Assembly (NCBI GenBank): GCA_018714695.1
Contig: DVNB01000108.1
Location: 1-45,245, forward strand
DNA: 45,245 nt
Source of the DNA: Candidatus Ornithomonoglobus merdipullorum
Lineage (GTDB): Bacteria > Bacillota > Clostridia > UBA1381
Reading direction: 5' to 3'
The translations under genes and the position numbers were made by a program. How positions within the stretch are numbered: position 1 is the stretch's first letter; every line of letters begins with the position of its first letter. Under the pieces are notes generated by a model. The model was given only the letters and a program-made list of their open reading frames with translations, was not told the DNA's origin and searched no databases. This document shows positions 31,869-41,234 of the stretch, in pieces.

Positions 31869-32504
31869 TCACTGCTGTCTTTTTATCATATACAGAAGCG
31901 CGTTACAGATCGCTGCCGCGACATTGCTGCCGCCCTTGTTGCCAGCCGCCGCAATATACGGCACACCGATCCGCATGATCGCTTCCTTTGCTTCCACTAC
32001 ATTCACAAATCCCACCGGTACAGCTATCACCAGCTTCGGGTTTATCCTGTGCTCACAAATAAGCTCGTTCAGTCTTATAAGTGCGGTCGGCGCATTCCCG
32101 ACCGCAAATATGAGCTCATTTTTCAGAGTAAGAGCGTGATCTACAGCCGCGCATGATCTTGTTATCCCGCGTGCCTTCGCCTCCGCCGCGACCTCCGGAT
32201 CGGCTATGAAACAGTGTACGTCGCCGCCTATCGAGCGCAGTATAGCTTTGTTTATCCCTGCGAGCGCCATACTTGTATCCGTAACTATATGCGCTCCGTT
32301 TTTGAGAGCTTCCACTCCGTGCCTCACGGCGTCCTCTGAAAACTGTAGGTTCTTTACATAGTCAAAATCCGCCGTGGTGTGTATCACACGCTTCAGGACC
32401 GTCTTATTCTCGGGCAGCATTTGTATGTCCCCCAATCTTGACTCTATTATCTCCATACTGCGCTTTTCGATCTCTGAGGGCTTTGTATATTCATATACAC
32501 TCAT
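31869..32504 (-). CDS. cbiC: Cobalt-precorrin-8 methylmutase
   Basis: CbiC moves a methyl group from C11 to C12, giving cobyrinic acid. The 211-residue protein has the family features IEKRSMEII near the start, RVIHTTADFDY near 44-54 (active-site His), HIVTDTSMALAGINK, CFIADPEVA, FAVGNAPTAL and the end VPYIAAAGNKGGSNVAAAICNALL (core AGNKGGSNVA). ATG 32504 overlaps the cobA-hemD stop as ATGA. The next cobalamin gene, cbiK, is separated from it by the ATPase gene. Confidence 0.96.
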   Translation of the reverse strand: MSVYEYTKPSEIEKRSMEIIESRLGDIQMLPENKTVLKRVIHTTADFDYVKNLQFSEDAVRHGVEALKNGAHIVTDTSMALAGINKAILRSIGGDVHCFIADPEVAAEAKARGITRSCAAVDHALTLKNELIFAVGNAPTALIRLNELICEHRINPKLVIAVPVGFVNVVEAKEAIMRIGVPYIAAAGNKGGSNVAAAICNALLYMIKRQQ

Positions 32505-33991
32505 CGCTCTCCCCTTTCCGCGTCGCATACGATAGCCTCCGCCATAGAAGCAAGCGATGCATGATCCGCGGTCATGCATTCCATACCGTATCCCACAGCC
32601 TTCTCAGCGGTGCTGCCGCCTATGCATACGGCTTTAAAAGATGAGAGATCGGCATTCTTATGAAACTGCATAAACCCTTCTACCGTAGAACCACTCGTAA
32701 ATGTTACATAATCTATTTTTCCTTCGTTTATAAGCTCCGTCATATTGAATTCGCATTCCGGTACAGTTCTGTATACGGTTATCTCCGTAAACCCAATTCC
32801 GGATCTTTTGAACACCTCGTCGATCTCCCGGTTTGCGTTTTCCGCGCGCAAAAGCAGTACCTTCTCTGCTCCTGAATCTACGATCGCCGTGCCCAATACC
32901 CTTCCGCTGTATTCACCGGGCACTATATCTGCATTTATACCGTATTCCGAAAGCGCCCCGGCTGTAGATCCGCCTATAGCTGCGATCTTTACACCGCCGA
33001 ACACTCTCGCGTCACAGCCTTGCTTTTTGAGTAACTCCATCACTGTTCTTACGCCATTTGCGCTCGTGAATGCCACGGTATCGCATTCCTTAAGCTCTCG
33101 CTTTATCTGATCCGCCGTCCTGCCGTCCACGAGATCTTCCGTGTGTATACATGGACACTCTATCACCTCAGCGCCCATGCTGTAAAGTATTGAGGAAAGT
33201 CCGCTTGAGCTGTTCTCATGTCTTGTTACGGCTATTGTTTTCCCGTGAAGCGGCAGCTTTGAATACCAGTCGAATTTTTCACTCAGCTCGCATACGCCTC
33301 CGACTATAATTATAGCAGGACTTTCTATCCTGCCCGCTTTTTTTTCAATATTATTAAGTGTCCCCAATATTTTTTTCTGAGCCGGCGTCGTTCCATGCTC
33401 TATCACCGCGCACGGCGTGTAAATATCCATTCCGCCGTTCATAAGCCCCTTTACTATATGGCTCAAAAGTGCTGCGCCCATTAAAAATATAAGCGTTCCG
33501 CCTATGCCGGCATAGGCCTTAAAGTCGATATCAGGATTTATACCGTCTCTTGTATGCGCCGTCACTATATGCACTGAAGCTGACGTGCCGCGATGCGTCA
33601 CCGGTATTCCGGCATAAGCAGGCACCGCAACGGCAGAGGTTATTCCTGGCACGACTTCAAACGGCACGCCGTTTTTCTGCAAAAGCTCAAGTTCTTCGCC
33701 GCCTCTGCCGAAAACGAAGCTGTCACCGCCTTTTAGCCGTACTACGTTTTTTTCGTCGAGCGCGTGGTCCAGAAGAAGTCTGTTTATTTCATCCTGAGAT
33801 ACTCTATGAGAACCACAGCGCTTGCCTACGTCTATCCGCTTTGCTCCGTCCGGTATAAGCTCAAGCACCCCGGCACCTACAAGCCTATCGTACAAAACCA
33901 CATCGGCACTTTTTATCGCCTCAGCGCCCTTCAGCGTCAAAAGTCCCGGATCACCGGGTCCTGCGCCGACCAACGTGACCTTACCAAGCAT
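32501..33991 (-). CDS. cobA-hemD: Uroporphyrinogen-III methyltransferase / uroporphyrinogen-III synthase fusion
   Basis: This 496-residue fusion carries two consecutive steps out of order: HemD closes the ring to uroporphyrinogen III and CobA (SUMT) methylates C2 and C7 to precorrin-2. Residues 1 to about 245 are SUMT ([61 protein letters not shown] with core [10 protein letters not shown]). Residues about 250-490 are HemD ([51 protein letters not shown]). The same fusion is known in Clostridium josui and other Clostridia. The SirC-type dehydrogenase domain found in CysG is absent. Confidence 0.95.
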   Translation of the reverse strand: MLGKVTLVGAGPGDPGLLTLKGAEAIKSADVVLYDRLVGAGVLELIPDGAKRIDVGKRCGSHRVSQDEINRLLLDHALDEKNVVRLKGGDSFVFGRGGEELELLQKNGVPFEVVPGITSAVAVPAYAGIPVTHRGTSASVHIVTAHTRDGINPDIDFKAYAGIGGTLIFLMGAALLSHIVKGLMNGGMDIYTPCAVIEHGTTPAQKKILGTLNNIEKKAGRIESPAIIIVGGVCELSEKFDWYSKLPLHGKTIAVTRHENSSSGLSSILYSMGAEVIECPCIHTEDLVDGRTADQIKRELKECDTVAFTSANGVRTVMELLKKQGCDARVFGGVKIAAIGGSTAGALSEYGINADIVPGEYSGRVLGTAIVDSGAEKVLLLRAENANREIDEVFKRSGIGFTEITVYRTVPECEFNMTELINEGKIDYVTFTSGSTVEGFMQFHKNADLSSFKAVCIGGSTAEKAVGYGMECMTADHASLASMAEAIVCDAERGER

Positions 33992-33997
33992 TCATTC

Positions 33998-34870
33998 TCA
34001 CTCCTTTGATCTGATCATCCGTGCGAGCCGTTCTCCCGCGCCGGATGCGTTTTCCGCACTGTCCGTAATCTCTGCTCTTATTATTTTACCGCCCCTGACG
34101 TCCATACCTATAATATTTATCCTGTCCCCGTCAAGTCTGCAAAATGCCGCCGCAGGCGCCGAGCAGCCGCCGTTTGTCTCCCTTATAAATGCACGTTCTG
34201 CTTCCGCACATATCCGTGACTCCCTGTTGTCTATAGTGTCAAGGAACGAATATGAGCAGTCTGCACGGCACTCTACAGCTATTATCCCCTGCCCTGCCGC
34301 AGGAAGTATTTCCTTTGGCGAAAAAACACGGCTTATCCGCTTTTCAAGTCCCAGACGTACTATACCTGCCTTTGCAAGCACAAGAGCAGAATACTCTCCC
34401 GCGTCAAGCTTTTGAAGCCTTGTAATCACATTACCTCTTACCGGTTTTACCCTCACTCCCGGAAACAGCTTTGTTATCTGCGCTGCGCGGCGCAGGCTTG
34501 CACAGCCTATAGGCAGTGTCATGTCAAGTTTATCTGTCCCCTCCGGCAGGATAAGCACATCGCGCGGATCCTCGCGCTTCGAATACGCAGCTATCCTTAT
34601 TCCGTCCGGAAGCTCCGAAGGTATATCTTTAAGACTGTGTATAGTTATATCCACCCTGCCTGAGAGCAGCGCCGTATCAAGCTCCTTTATGAACAATCCC
34701 TTTCCGCCGACCTTGTCGAGAGTCCTGTCAAGTATCCTGTCACCCGTGGTTTTCATAGTCACCAGCTCCGTAGCCATCCCGGGCTCTGCCGCGCGGATGA
34801 GCTCCAATATTATCTCACTCTGCGCCACGGCAAGCACACTTTCACGGCTGCCCGCTGTTATCTTTTTCAT
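33998..34870 (-). CDS. hemC: Porphobilinogen deaminase (hydroxymethylbilane synthase)
   Basis: HemC links four porphobilinogens into hydroxymethylbilane using a dipyrromethane cofactor. The 290-residue protein has GSRESVLAVAQSEI near residues 7-20, GKGLFIKELDTAL, TIHSLKDIPSELPDG with the catalytic Asp, RRAAQI, VRGNVITRLQKL and the cofactor cysteine in NGGCSAPAAA near 240. It overlaps cbiJ by 29 bp and precedes cobA-hemD by 6 bp, so its unstable product is handed directly to HemD. Confidence 0.97.
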   Translation of the reverse strand: MKKITAGSRESVLAVAQSEIILELIRAAEPGMATELVTMKTTGDRILDRTLDKVGGKGLFIKELDTALLSGRVDITIHSLKDIPSELPDGIRIAAYSKREDPRDVLILPEGTDKLDMTLPIGCASLRRAAQITKLFPGVRVKPVRGNVITRLQKLDAGEYSALVLAKAGIVRLGLEKRISRVFSPKEILPAAGQGIIAVECRADCSYSFLDTIDNRESRICAEAERAFIRETNGGCSAPAAAFCRLDGDRINIIGMDVRGGKIIRAEITDSAENASGAGERLARMIRSKE

Positions 34871-35597
34871 CGGCTACTCCCTCCTCCATCAGCCTGTATA
34901 TACAATGTTCCAATTCGTCAAAGCTCATTCCTCCGTTTTTCTCCTTCGGACGCCTTATTATAAGCACAGTCATCCCAAGATGCTTCGCCGCTCTGAGCTT
35001 TTCGGGCATACCTCCGGTTTTGCCGCCGTCCTTTGTGACAAGATATTTACAGCCTGCAAAATCCGTCAGATCATCCTCATAAGAAAACGGCGGGGTCTTA
35101 AACATAAGATTGTCTATCCCCAGCCCGGCACATTTTTCCCTTACCTCCGGCGTGTCGAGAACTCTCGCCGAAACCCTGTCTCCGATAACGGAAAACTCTC
35201 CGAGCTCTTTGCTGCCCGTGCTCACAAATACTCTGCCGCCGCATCCTCTCAGGTAGTCCGCCGCCAAAGCTACACTGTCAAAATATAAAGCGTCATCACA
35301 AACGGTCGTCTCTCTTATAAGCCTGAAATACCGCTTGCCGATTTCTGAACAGGCTGACGAAATATTTTCCGACACGACCTTTGCGTATGGATGCGTAGCG
35401 TCTACCACGGCATCCGCATCGGATATGACCCCGCATATCCCGTCTTTGCCGAGCCTGCCAGCTTTTACATCCGCGCCGCGCATCAGCTCCGCACCGTATT
35501 CCGTTGCAACATATGCTGTTACATCCGCACCATGCGCCGAAAGGCGCTCACACATCTTCCTGCCGTCCGCAGTTCCCGAAAAAACAACGATCCTCAA
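34842..35597 (-). CDS. cbiJ: Cobalt-precorrin-6A reductase
   Basis: CbiJ reduces one double bond of cobalt-precorrin-6A with NADH. The 251-residue protein has the family layout: MRIVVFSGTADGRKMCERL, an ATEYGAEL stretch, DAVVDATHPYAKVVSENI near 64-81, VFVSTGSKELGEF, and KYLVTKDGGKTGGMPEKLRAA near 190-210 (core TKDGGKTGG). It overlaps cbiH by 4 bp and hemC by 29 bp. The last 25 or so residues are hydrophilic and encoded within the hemC overlap. Confidence 0.93.
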   Translation of the reverse strand: MRIVVFSGTADGRKMCERLSAHGADVTAYVATEYGAELMRGADVKAGRLGKDGICGVISDADAVVDATHPYAKVVSENISSACSEIGKRYFRLIRETTVCDDALYFDSVALAADYLRGCGGRVFVSTGSKELGEFSVIGDRVSARVLDTPEVREKCAGLGIDNLMFKTPPFSYEDDLTDFAGCKYLVTKDGGKTGGMPEKLRAAKHLGMTVLIIRRPKEKNGGMSFDELEHCIYRLMEEGVADEKDNSGQP

Positions 35598-36319
35598 ATC
35601 CTGTACCCCCTGGGCGTCACAAGCCGTCCGTTTATGACACGAGTCTCGCTGTTCCCGATAAAAACAGTCGTGAACATATCCGTATGGGCATCCTTCAGCT
35701 CATCCAAGGTATATATCTCGTATCTCTCACCGTTCCTGCCTATGTTTACCGCACAGGCACACTGTGTTTCGGCTGACTTATACTCTGCGATACATTCACA
35801 GGCGCGCTTTAAATATCCGCTTCGCTTTTTGCTCGATGGATTGTAAAGACATATAACAAAATCTGCCTCGGCGGCAAGCCTAAGCCTTTTCTCTATGACC
35901 TCCCAAGATGTAAGCCTGTCGGAAAGACTTATTACCGCAAAATCATGACCTATCGGCGCGCCTGCGACCGCCGCGCCGCTGCACGCCGCCGTTATCCCCG
36001 GTATCACTTCTATCTCTACCTCAGGATGCCCGGCACAAATCTCATATACCAGAGATGCCATTCCATATACTCCCGCATCTCCGCTCGACACGACCGCCGC
36101 ACACCTGCCTGCAAGTGCGCATTCAAGCGCTGTACGGCAGCGCTCTGTCTCACGTGTCATCGTTGAGGAAATTATCTCCTTGCCGTCAATAATATCCTTT
36201 ATAAGCTCAATATATGTCCCGTAGCCTACTATAACCTCCGCTTCGCTCAGCGCATCGACCGCCCGCGGCGTCATATCTGCTCTGTCGCCCGGTCCGATCC
36301 CGACAACATATATTTTCAT
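35594..36319 (-). CDS. cbiH: Cobalt-precorrin-3 C17-methyltransferase (ring contraction)
   Basis: CbiH methylates C17 and drives contraction of the macrocycle. The 241-residue tetrapyrrole methylase has MKIYVVGIGPGDRADMTPRA, VIVGYGTYIELI, VSSGDAGVYGMASLVYE, PGITAACSGAAVAGAPIGHDF (core AAVAGAPIGHDF) and CLYNPSSKKRSGYL, which is characteristic of CobJ/CbiH. ATG 36319 has AGGA about 10 nt upstream; an extension to 36361 overlaps hemA and lacks similarity. There is no fused extra domain. Confidence 0.95.
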   Translation of the reverse strand: MKIYVVGIGPGDRADMTPRAVDALSEAEVIVGYGTYIELIKDIIDGKEIISSTMTRETERCRTALECALAGRCAAVVSSGDAGVYGMASLVYEICAGHPEVEIEVIPGITAACSGAAVAGAPIGHDFAVISLSDRLTSWEVIEKRLRLAAEADFVICLYNPSSKKRSGYLKRACECIAEYKSAETQCACAVNIGRNGERYEIYTLDELKDAHTDMFTTVFIGNSETRVINGRLVTPRGYRI

Positions 36320-36323
36320 CCGA

Positions 36324-37547
36324 TCACGTCCTTTCCGCGGCTGCTCTGCGCCTTGCCTCACGCGACCCGCCCTCTATCCTCTCACAGCACAGACCGAGCG
36401 CATCGCTTCCCACAGTATCACGCAGGGATTTCAATATCAGATCGGCAGCCTTTTCCGCAGCCACAATCGCCGCAGTCTCCGCATCACCGCTTTCCCGCAC
36501 TGCGTCAAACTCCGCAGAGCACAAAACACGCTCAGAAACAGCCCTTTTTATATCGTCTATCAACGGAAGCATGTCTCTGAATCTGTCCCACTGCATGAAT
36601 TCCTCCACCGAACTCTCCGCTATAGAATACACTGCCTTTATTTCAGGATCTGCCTTATGACCTTCGCTGTATATATCATCTATATCAAAGCATCGCGTCA
36701 ACTCTCCTACCCCCTTCTCTATATCACGCGGCACTGCAAGATCGAATATGCACAAGGGCATTCCCGGAAGACGCTCCGCAGCCTCACGCGTAAGCGTAAA
36801 GTGAGGGCTTCGAGTCGCGCTTATAACTATATCGCTCTCCGCCACGCTTGCAAGCCTTGCGGCATATTCCACAGGCACGGCACCTCTCGGGATTATATTT
36901 TCACCAGACCTGTATGAACGTATCGTTATCTTTACATCACAGCCGCGCTCGATAAGAGTCTTTGCCGCGAGACAGCCCATTTTTCCGCTTCCTATGACGA
37001 GTGCGCGTCTTCCTTCAAGACCGCCCGCCAGCTCCTCTGCCATATCCACTGCGCGTATCGCGGCGGACCTTGGGACCGCCGTTATATGGTGCTCGGTAAG
37101 CGCTCTTTTCCCGGAGGCTACAGCTTCTCTAAAAAGCGTGCTGAGAACAGCATCCATACCGCCCGACTCCCGGCTCAGCTCAGCTGCACCGCTTATCTGT
37201 GAAACGATCTGCTCCTCGCATATTATTGCCGAATGCAGTCCGCACGCTACCTCCGAAAGATGGCGCACTGCGTCCACACCGTATCTGACCTTCATCCTGC
37301 CCTCGAAACCGATACCCTCCTCACCGCATGTCTCAAACAAGATCCCTGTCGGATCCTCGATACTGTCCTTAAACGATACATATATTTCCGTCCTGTTGCA
37401 GGTAGAAACTATGACACATCCGAGAATATTCTCTCTCTTACAAATATCCTCCGTCATCCTTCTTATTTCATCCTTACCAAAGCTCAGTCTTCCTCTGAGC
37501 TCCAACGGTGCAGATCTGAAATCTGTTCCTGCCATCGCAAGCTTCAA
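36324..37547 (-). CDS. hemA: Glutamyl-tRNA reductase
   Basis: HemA reduces glutamyl-tRNA to glutamate-1-semialdehyde, the first committed step of the C5 route. The 407-residue protein has the catalytic Cys in VIVSTCNRTEIYV near residue 50, ACGLHSAIICEEQIVSQ, the Rossmann loop LVIGSGKMG near 186-194, SATRSPHFTL and FDLAVPRDIE. No fused precorrin-2 dehydrogenase domain is present. It overlaps cbiG by 4 bp and is separated from cbiH by 4 bp, so tetrapyrrole precursor supply is built into the corrinoid operon. Confidence 0.96.
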   Translation of the reverse strand: MKLAMAGTDFRSAPLELRGRLSFGKDEIRRMTEDICKRENILGCVIVSTCNRTEIYVSFKDSIEDPTGILFETCGEEGIGFEGRMKVRYGVDAVRHLSEVACGLHSAIICEEQIVSQISGAAELSRESGGMDAVLSTLFREAVASGKRALTEHHITAVPRSAAIRAVDMAEELAGGLEGRRALVIGSGKMGCLAAKTLIERGCDVKITIRSYRSGENIIPRGAVPVEYAARLASVAESDIVISATRSPHFTLTREAAERLPGMPLCIFDLAVPRDIEKGVGELTRCFDIDDIYSEGHKADPEIKAVYSIAESSVEEFMQWDRFRDMLPLIDDIKRAVSERVLCSAEFDAVRESGDAETAAIVAAEKAADLILKSLRDTVGSDALGLCCERIEGGSREARRRAAAERT

Positions 37548-38563
37548 AATTCAACACTCCAATCCATTTCCGCTATGGCGGCGGTGACACCTTTTCCCGC
37601 CGTCTTTCTTACTACAAGCCTCGTTTTCCTGCCGAGCCGCTCCCCGCAAAGCACAGCTGCCCTTTCACACACATTTCCCGCACCGGTGACTTGTCTGACA
37701 AACTCGGACTCGGTAAAATCTCCTCTCACACTGCAAAGCTGATCTGCCGTATAGAATTCCGCCGTCACACCGAGTTGTTTTGCAAGCGCCCCAACCGATG
37801 GCTCGTTTGCTTTGAGATCTACAGATGCAACAGCTGCCGCCGCATCAGCTCTTATCCCGTACTCATCCAATAATCCCGTTACAAGCTCGATGAGAGCGTC
37901 TGTTTCGGCTCCGGCACGGCTCCCTACTCCTATGATATATCTTTTTGGTATAAGGCAAAGCGTATGATCAAATACCGCTCTCGGCTTGTCGCCAATATAC
38001 AGCCCGCACTCCCGCCCGCTGCCGCTGACGATCCCATCGGGCAAGCTGTTCTTTACCTCAAATTCGGAAACCAGTCCGACAGTGCTGCCCCCAAGCAAAG
38101 CCGAGGAAATGTATTTGATCTCTGAAATATCGTCGACCGCATAGCCGTTTTTCACCGCCCATTCGTCTGCTGCAAAGCAGCCGTTTATATCGGTCGCGGT
38201 GGTTATGACAGCATTTGCTCCTATGTGAGCGGCTATCATCCGCGCATACCCGTTGGCGCCGCCTATGTGTCCGGAAAGTATCGGTATAACGTATCTGCCC
38301 CTTTCATCTGCGGCTATTACAGCGGGGTCCGATCGTTTCGAGACTATATACGGAGCACATGCGCGAACAGCTATCCCGACAGCGCCAATGAAAACTATCA
38401 GTGCCGAATCACGAAATCTTGCGCCTGTCCAATCGGCAAGGCTTTCACTCCTCCTGTTAAAGTTCTTTCCCGTTCTAATGACCTCAAAGCCTTTGAGACA
38501 GCCGGCTATCTGTTCACCGAGTTTGTCACCGGTTTCAGTAAACGATATGATTGCCACTCTCAT
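37544..38563 (-). CDS. cbiG: Cobalt-precorrin-5A hydrolase
   Basis: CbiG opens the lactone of cobalt-precorrin-5A and releases acetaldehyde, a step found only in the anaerobic route. The 339-residue protein has all three family regions: N-terminal MRVAIISFTETG to about 50, the central FIGAVGIAVRACAPYI with PILSGHIGGANGYARMIA (core LSGHIGGAN) and TATDINGCFAADEWA, and the C-terminal RYIIGVGSRAGA with ASVDLKANEPSVGALA. It overlaps cbiF and hemA by 4 bp each. Confidence 0.95.
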   Translation of the reverse strand: MRVAIISFTETGDKLGEQIAGCLKGFEVIRTGKNFNRRSESLADWTGARFRDSALIVFIGAVGIAVRACAPYIVSKRSDPAVIAADERGRYVIPILSGHIGGANGYARMIAAHIGANAVITTATDINGCFAADEWAVKNGYAVDDISEIKYISSALLGGSTVGLVSEFEVKNSLPDGIVSGSGRECGLYIGDKPRAVFDHTLCLIPKRYIIGVGSRAGAETDALIELVTGLLDEYGIRADAAAAVASVDLKANEPSVGALAKQLGVTAEFYTADQLCSVRGDFTESEFVRQVTGAGNVCERAAVLCGERLGRKTRLVVRKTAGKGVTAAIAEMDWSVEF

Positions 38564-39309
38564 TTCTGTTCCCTTCTGTAGCCGTGCGAGAAACCGGGAT
38601 CATACAGTTTCGACCGCTCATAATCCCTGCCTAGGAAATCTCCTACGAGAACCAGCGCTGTCCTGTTTATCCCCTGCTCCGCCGCATCAGCGGCAAGATC
38701 CCCGACGGTGGTCATGACCGTCTTTTCATCATCCCATGTTGCCTTGTATACGATCGCAGCGGGCGAGTCTTTACGGTATCCGCCCGATATCAGCCGCGCT
38801 GAAAGCTCCTCGAGCATCCCCGCTGAAAGGAATATCACCATAGATGCACCATGGCTTGACAGAAGCTCTATACTTTCTCTTTCGGGAACAGGTGTTCGTC
38901 CCGCCATCCGGGTTATTATTACAGATTGACTCACTCCGGGCAGCGTATACTCCGCGCCTATCGCTGCCGATGCTCCGAACATTGAACTGACACCCGGACA
39001 GACGTCATATTTTATACCCAGCCTGTCCAATGCATCGATCTGCTCACGTATCGCCCCGTATATCGATGGATCACCCGTGTGAAGTCTTACCGTCTCCTTA
39101 TCGGCATTTTCAGCTATTACGCCGATCACTTCCTCAAGTGTCATTCCCGAACTGTCGTAGATCTCGCAGTCTTTCCGCGCACAGCATAAAAGCTCCTTGT
39201 TTACAAGTGAGCCTGCATATATTATTATATCCGCCTTTTCCAATAAATTTCTTCCGCGCACCGTTATTAGATCCGCCGCTCCCGGTCCTGCGCCCACAAA
39301 ATGAACCAT
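38560..39309 (-). CDS. cbiF: Cobalt-precorrin-4 C11-methyltransferase
   Basis: CbiF methylates C11 of cobalt-precorrin-4. The 249-residue tetrapyrrole methylase starts MVHFVGAGPGAADLITVRG and has IIYAGSLVNKELL, VRLHTGDPSIYGAIREQ near 93-109, PGVSSMFGASAAIGAEYTLPG (core AAIGAEYTLPG) and the CobM/CbiF-typical TRMAGRTPVPERE. It follows cbiL by 4 bp and overlaps cbiG by 4 bp. Confidence 0.96.
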   Translation of the reverse strand: MVHFVGAGPGAADLITVRGRNLLEKADIIIYAGSLVNKELLCCARKDCEIYDSSGMTLEEVIGVIAENADKETVRLHTGDPSIYGAIREQIDALDRLGIKYDVCPGVSSMFGASAAIGAEYTLPGVSQSVIITRMAGRTPVPERESIELLSSHGASMVIFLSAGMLEELSARLISGGYRKDSPAAIVYKATWDDEKTVMTTVGDLAADAAEQGINRTALVLVGDFLGRDYERSKLYDPGFSHGYRREQK

Positions 39310-39313
39310 TTAA

Positions 39314-40012
39314 TTACTCCTCCGCCATATGCTGTTTTACTATAAACAGCGTGAAATACCCCACCGGCATATTTATCTCCTCAAGATTGTATGCAAAGCG
39401 TTCTCCTTCCATACCGCACCGCTCCGCCATATACACTTTGGCATCACAGCCACAGTCCCTAAGTATATCGCAAAGCCGGTCTGCCTCGCGTCCCGCCTTC
39501 ATGAACACCTTTGTGCCCGGCAAAAGCATAAGATCAGCAGAAAGCTCATAGCTTGCAGGCATTATGACAAGAGGCTCGTTCCGCTCACACAGCGCCGTAT
39601 TAAGCCTAGCGGCGGCAGCACAGAATGAGGTTATACCCGGTATCAGTTCCGTTTCAAAGCCCATATCCTTTACGATCTCATTTACCTTCATATAAGTTGA
39701 ATAGACAGTGACATCACCCAATGTAATAAAAGCTATATCCGCACCTTTATCTAAATATCCGGCTATCATATTCGCTGTCTCTTCATAATTTTTTCTCAGC
39801 TCCGAGTGATCCTTTGACATCGGCATCACAAATTCTATTACTTTTTTGTCCTTTATGTACTCAGAGACTATGTCATAAGCCGCTTTGCCTCCGCCTTTTG
39901 TTACGGGCGATGCTATTATATCAGCTTCTTTCAGTACCCTAAGCGCCTTTAACGTCAAAAGCTCCTTATCTCCCGGTCCGACTCCAACTCCATAAAGCTT
40001 TCCTTTCCGCAT
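39314..40012 (-). CDS. cbiL: Cobalt-factor II C20-methyltransferase
   Basis: CbiL methylates C20 of cobalt-factor II, the first methylation after cobalt insertion. The 232-residue protein has KLYGVGVGPGDKELLTLKA near 5-22, the CbiL-type SPVTKGGGKAAYDIV, FVMPMSKD, FITLGDVTVYSTYMKV near 95-110 and PGITSFCAAAARLN. It is the first gene of the main corrinoid operon. GGAGG lies 6 nt before ATG 40012 and a promoter lies 35 bp upstream of the start. Confidence 0.95.
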   Translation of the reverse strand: MRKGKLYGVGVGPGDKELLTLKALRVLKEADIIASPVTKGGGKAAYDIVSEYIKDKKVIEFVMPMSKDHSELRKNYEETANMIAGYLDKGADIAFITLGDVTVYSTYMKVNEIVKDMGFETELIPGITSFCAAAARLNTALCERNEPLVIMPASYELSADLMLLPGTKVFMKAGREADRLCDILRDCGCDAKVYMAERCGMEGERFAYNLEEINMPVGYFTLFIVKQHMAEE

Positions 40013-40046
40013 TACGATCCTCCGTTATCTTATTGCTTCTTCACAT

Positions 40047-40075
40047 ATTATACACTAAAATATTTGTATTGTACA
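40047..40075 (-). promoter_or_regulatory. Promoter of the main corrinoid operon
   Basis: On the minus strand TGTACA (40075-40070) and TATAAT (40052-40047) are separated by 17 bp. Initiation near 40040 gives a leader of only about 28 nt, too short for a cobalamin riboswitch. Confidence 0.72.
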
Positions 40076-40136
40076 GTGCTTTTCGGAATTTTGTTTCGAT
40101 TTTGCCGTGAGTCTGTAAAATTTCATATGAACACTA

Positions 40137-40165
40137 TTGAATAAATGGGACCGCTGTGGTATAAT
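40137..40165 (+). promoter_or_regulatory. Sigma-A promoter of the Rpn-like gene
   Basis: TTGAAT (40137-40142) and TATAAT (40160-40165) are separated by 17 bp, divergent from the cbiL promoter about 60 bp away. Confidence 0.8.
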
Positions 40166-40199
40166 AGAACTACAAAGACTACACAGGAGAGAGCATATC

Positions 40200-41192
40200 A
40201 TGAAAGAATATACCGATACTGCAAAACGGATCATTGCCGCATCAGACGACCCAAAAAAAGATGCGCCAGCAAAGAGAGTGCTTATGAGCAAACTGATAAT
40301 AGCTCATATACTGAAGGACTATGTAGAAGAGTTTTATGATGTAAGCGTTGATGACATAATCAATAAATGCATAGAAAATGTGAGCTATGGAGAAGTCCCC
40401 GTTGATAATAACGCAGCACCGGAATTCATAAAGGGACTCGCAAACGAAGATAAATCGACCTCAGGTGATGACCTAATAACATATGACGTTCTTCTTGAGG
40501 TTGCCACCTTGCTCTCGGAGCAAATAGGAATCATCGTAAATGTAGAGCCTCATAACAGAGATAATGGTCGGCTTCCGTACAGTATCATAAACAGGGCAAG
40601 ATATTATGTTGCCAGATTGGTATCGGCTCAAAAGGGCAGATATTTTGTCAAATCTGATTATAACAGCATCCGAAAGGTGTATTCTATATGGATCATAATG
40701 ACTCCAAACGAAGGAAAGAATACTGTAACAAAATATGAAGAAACGCCCAAATGTATTGTCGGCAATTACACGGAGCCGAATTCTTCACCGCTTACATCAA
40801 TAATTATGATACGGCTCGGTAAGATAGAGGAATCCGCGGGAGCACTAAAAATTCTGAATATGCTTATGACAGCTATGAGCGCTGAAAAAAAGATAAAAAT
40901 GCTTGAGGACGAGGGTGTCAAAATGACACGCGAATTCAAAAAGGAGGTAGAAGATATGTGTGATTGGACAGAAGCATTTGCCGAAAGAGCTAGAGAAGAC
41001 GGCTGGGAACAAGGATTAGCTGAAGGCAGAGCTAAAGGCAGAGCTGAAGGCAGAGCTGAAGGCAAAGAAGAGGCTAAGCTCAGCGCTGTGCGCAATATAA
41101 TGCGTTCGCTCAATCTTGCGGCAGACAAGGCACTCACTGCCGTGGGCATACCCCAGGCAGAGTGGGACAATTATCTTCCACGGCTTACTTGA
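40200..41192 (+). CDS. Rpn-family / PD-(D/E)XK nuclease transposase-like protein
   Basis: This 330-residue protein resembles the PD-(D/E)XK family annotated as Rpn or putative transposase. The N-terminal half includes an LMSKLIIAHILKDYVEEF segment and SAQKGRYFVKSDYNSIRKVYSIWI (core YNSIRKVYSIWI), typical of the nuclease domain. The C-terminus has tandem EGRA-K-GRAEGRAEGK repeats followed by a helical end with a GIPQAEWD motif, a hallmark of the family. Members are multicopy in gut Clostridia; E. coli Rpn proteins are DNA endonucleases that promote recombination. ATG 40200 has AGGAGA 9 nt upstream. It is a monocistronic unit divergent from the corrinoid operon. Confidence 0.8.
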   Translation: MKEYTDTAKRIIAASDDPKKDAPAKRVLMSKLIIAHILKDYVEEFYDVSVDDIINKCIENVSYGEVPVDNNAAPEFIKGLANEDKSTSGDDLITYDVLLEVATLLSEQIGIIVNVEPHNRDNGRLPYSIINRARYYVARLVSAQKGRYFVKSDYNSIRKVYSIWIIMTPNEGKNTVTKYEETPKCIVGNYTEPNSSPLTSIIMIRLGKIEESAGALKILNMLMTAMSAEKKIKMLEDEGVKMTREFKKEVEDMCDWTEAFAERAREDGWEQGLAEGRAKGRAEGRAEGKEEAKLSAVRNIMRSLNLAADKALTAVGIPQAEWDNYLPRLT

Positions 41193-41203
41193 GCAAAAAA
41201 CAC

Positions 41204-41234
41204 GGGCATTCGTTTTTCGGCGAATGCCCTTTTT
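41204..41234 (+). terminator. Terminator of the Rpn-like gene
   Basis: GGGCATTCG (41204-41212) pairs with CGAATGCCC (41221-41229), a 9-bp stem with an 8-nt loop followed by five T residues. Between 41235 and 41369 I see no gene or clear signal. Confidence 0.88.
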
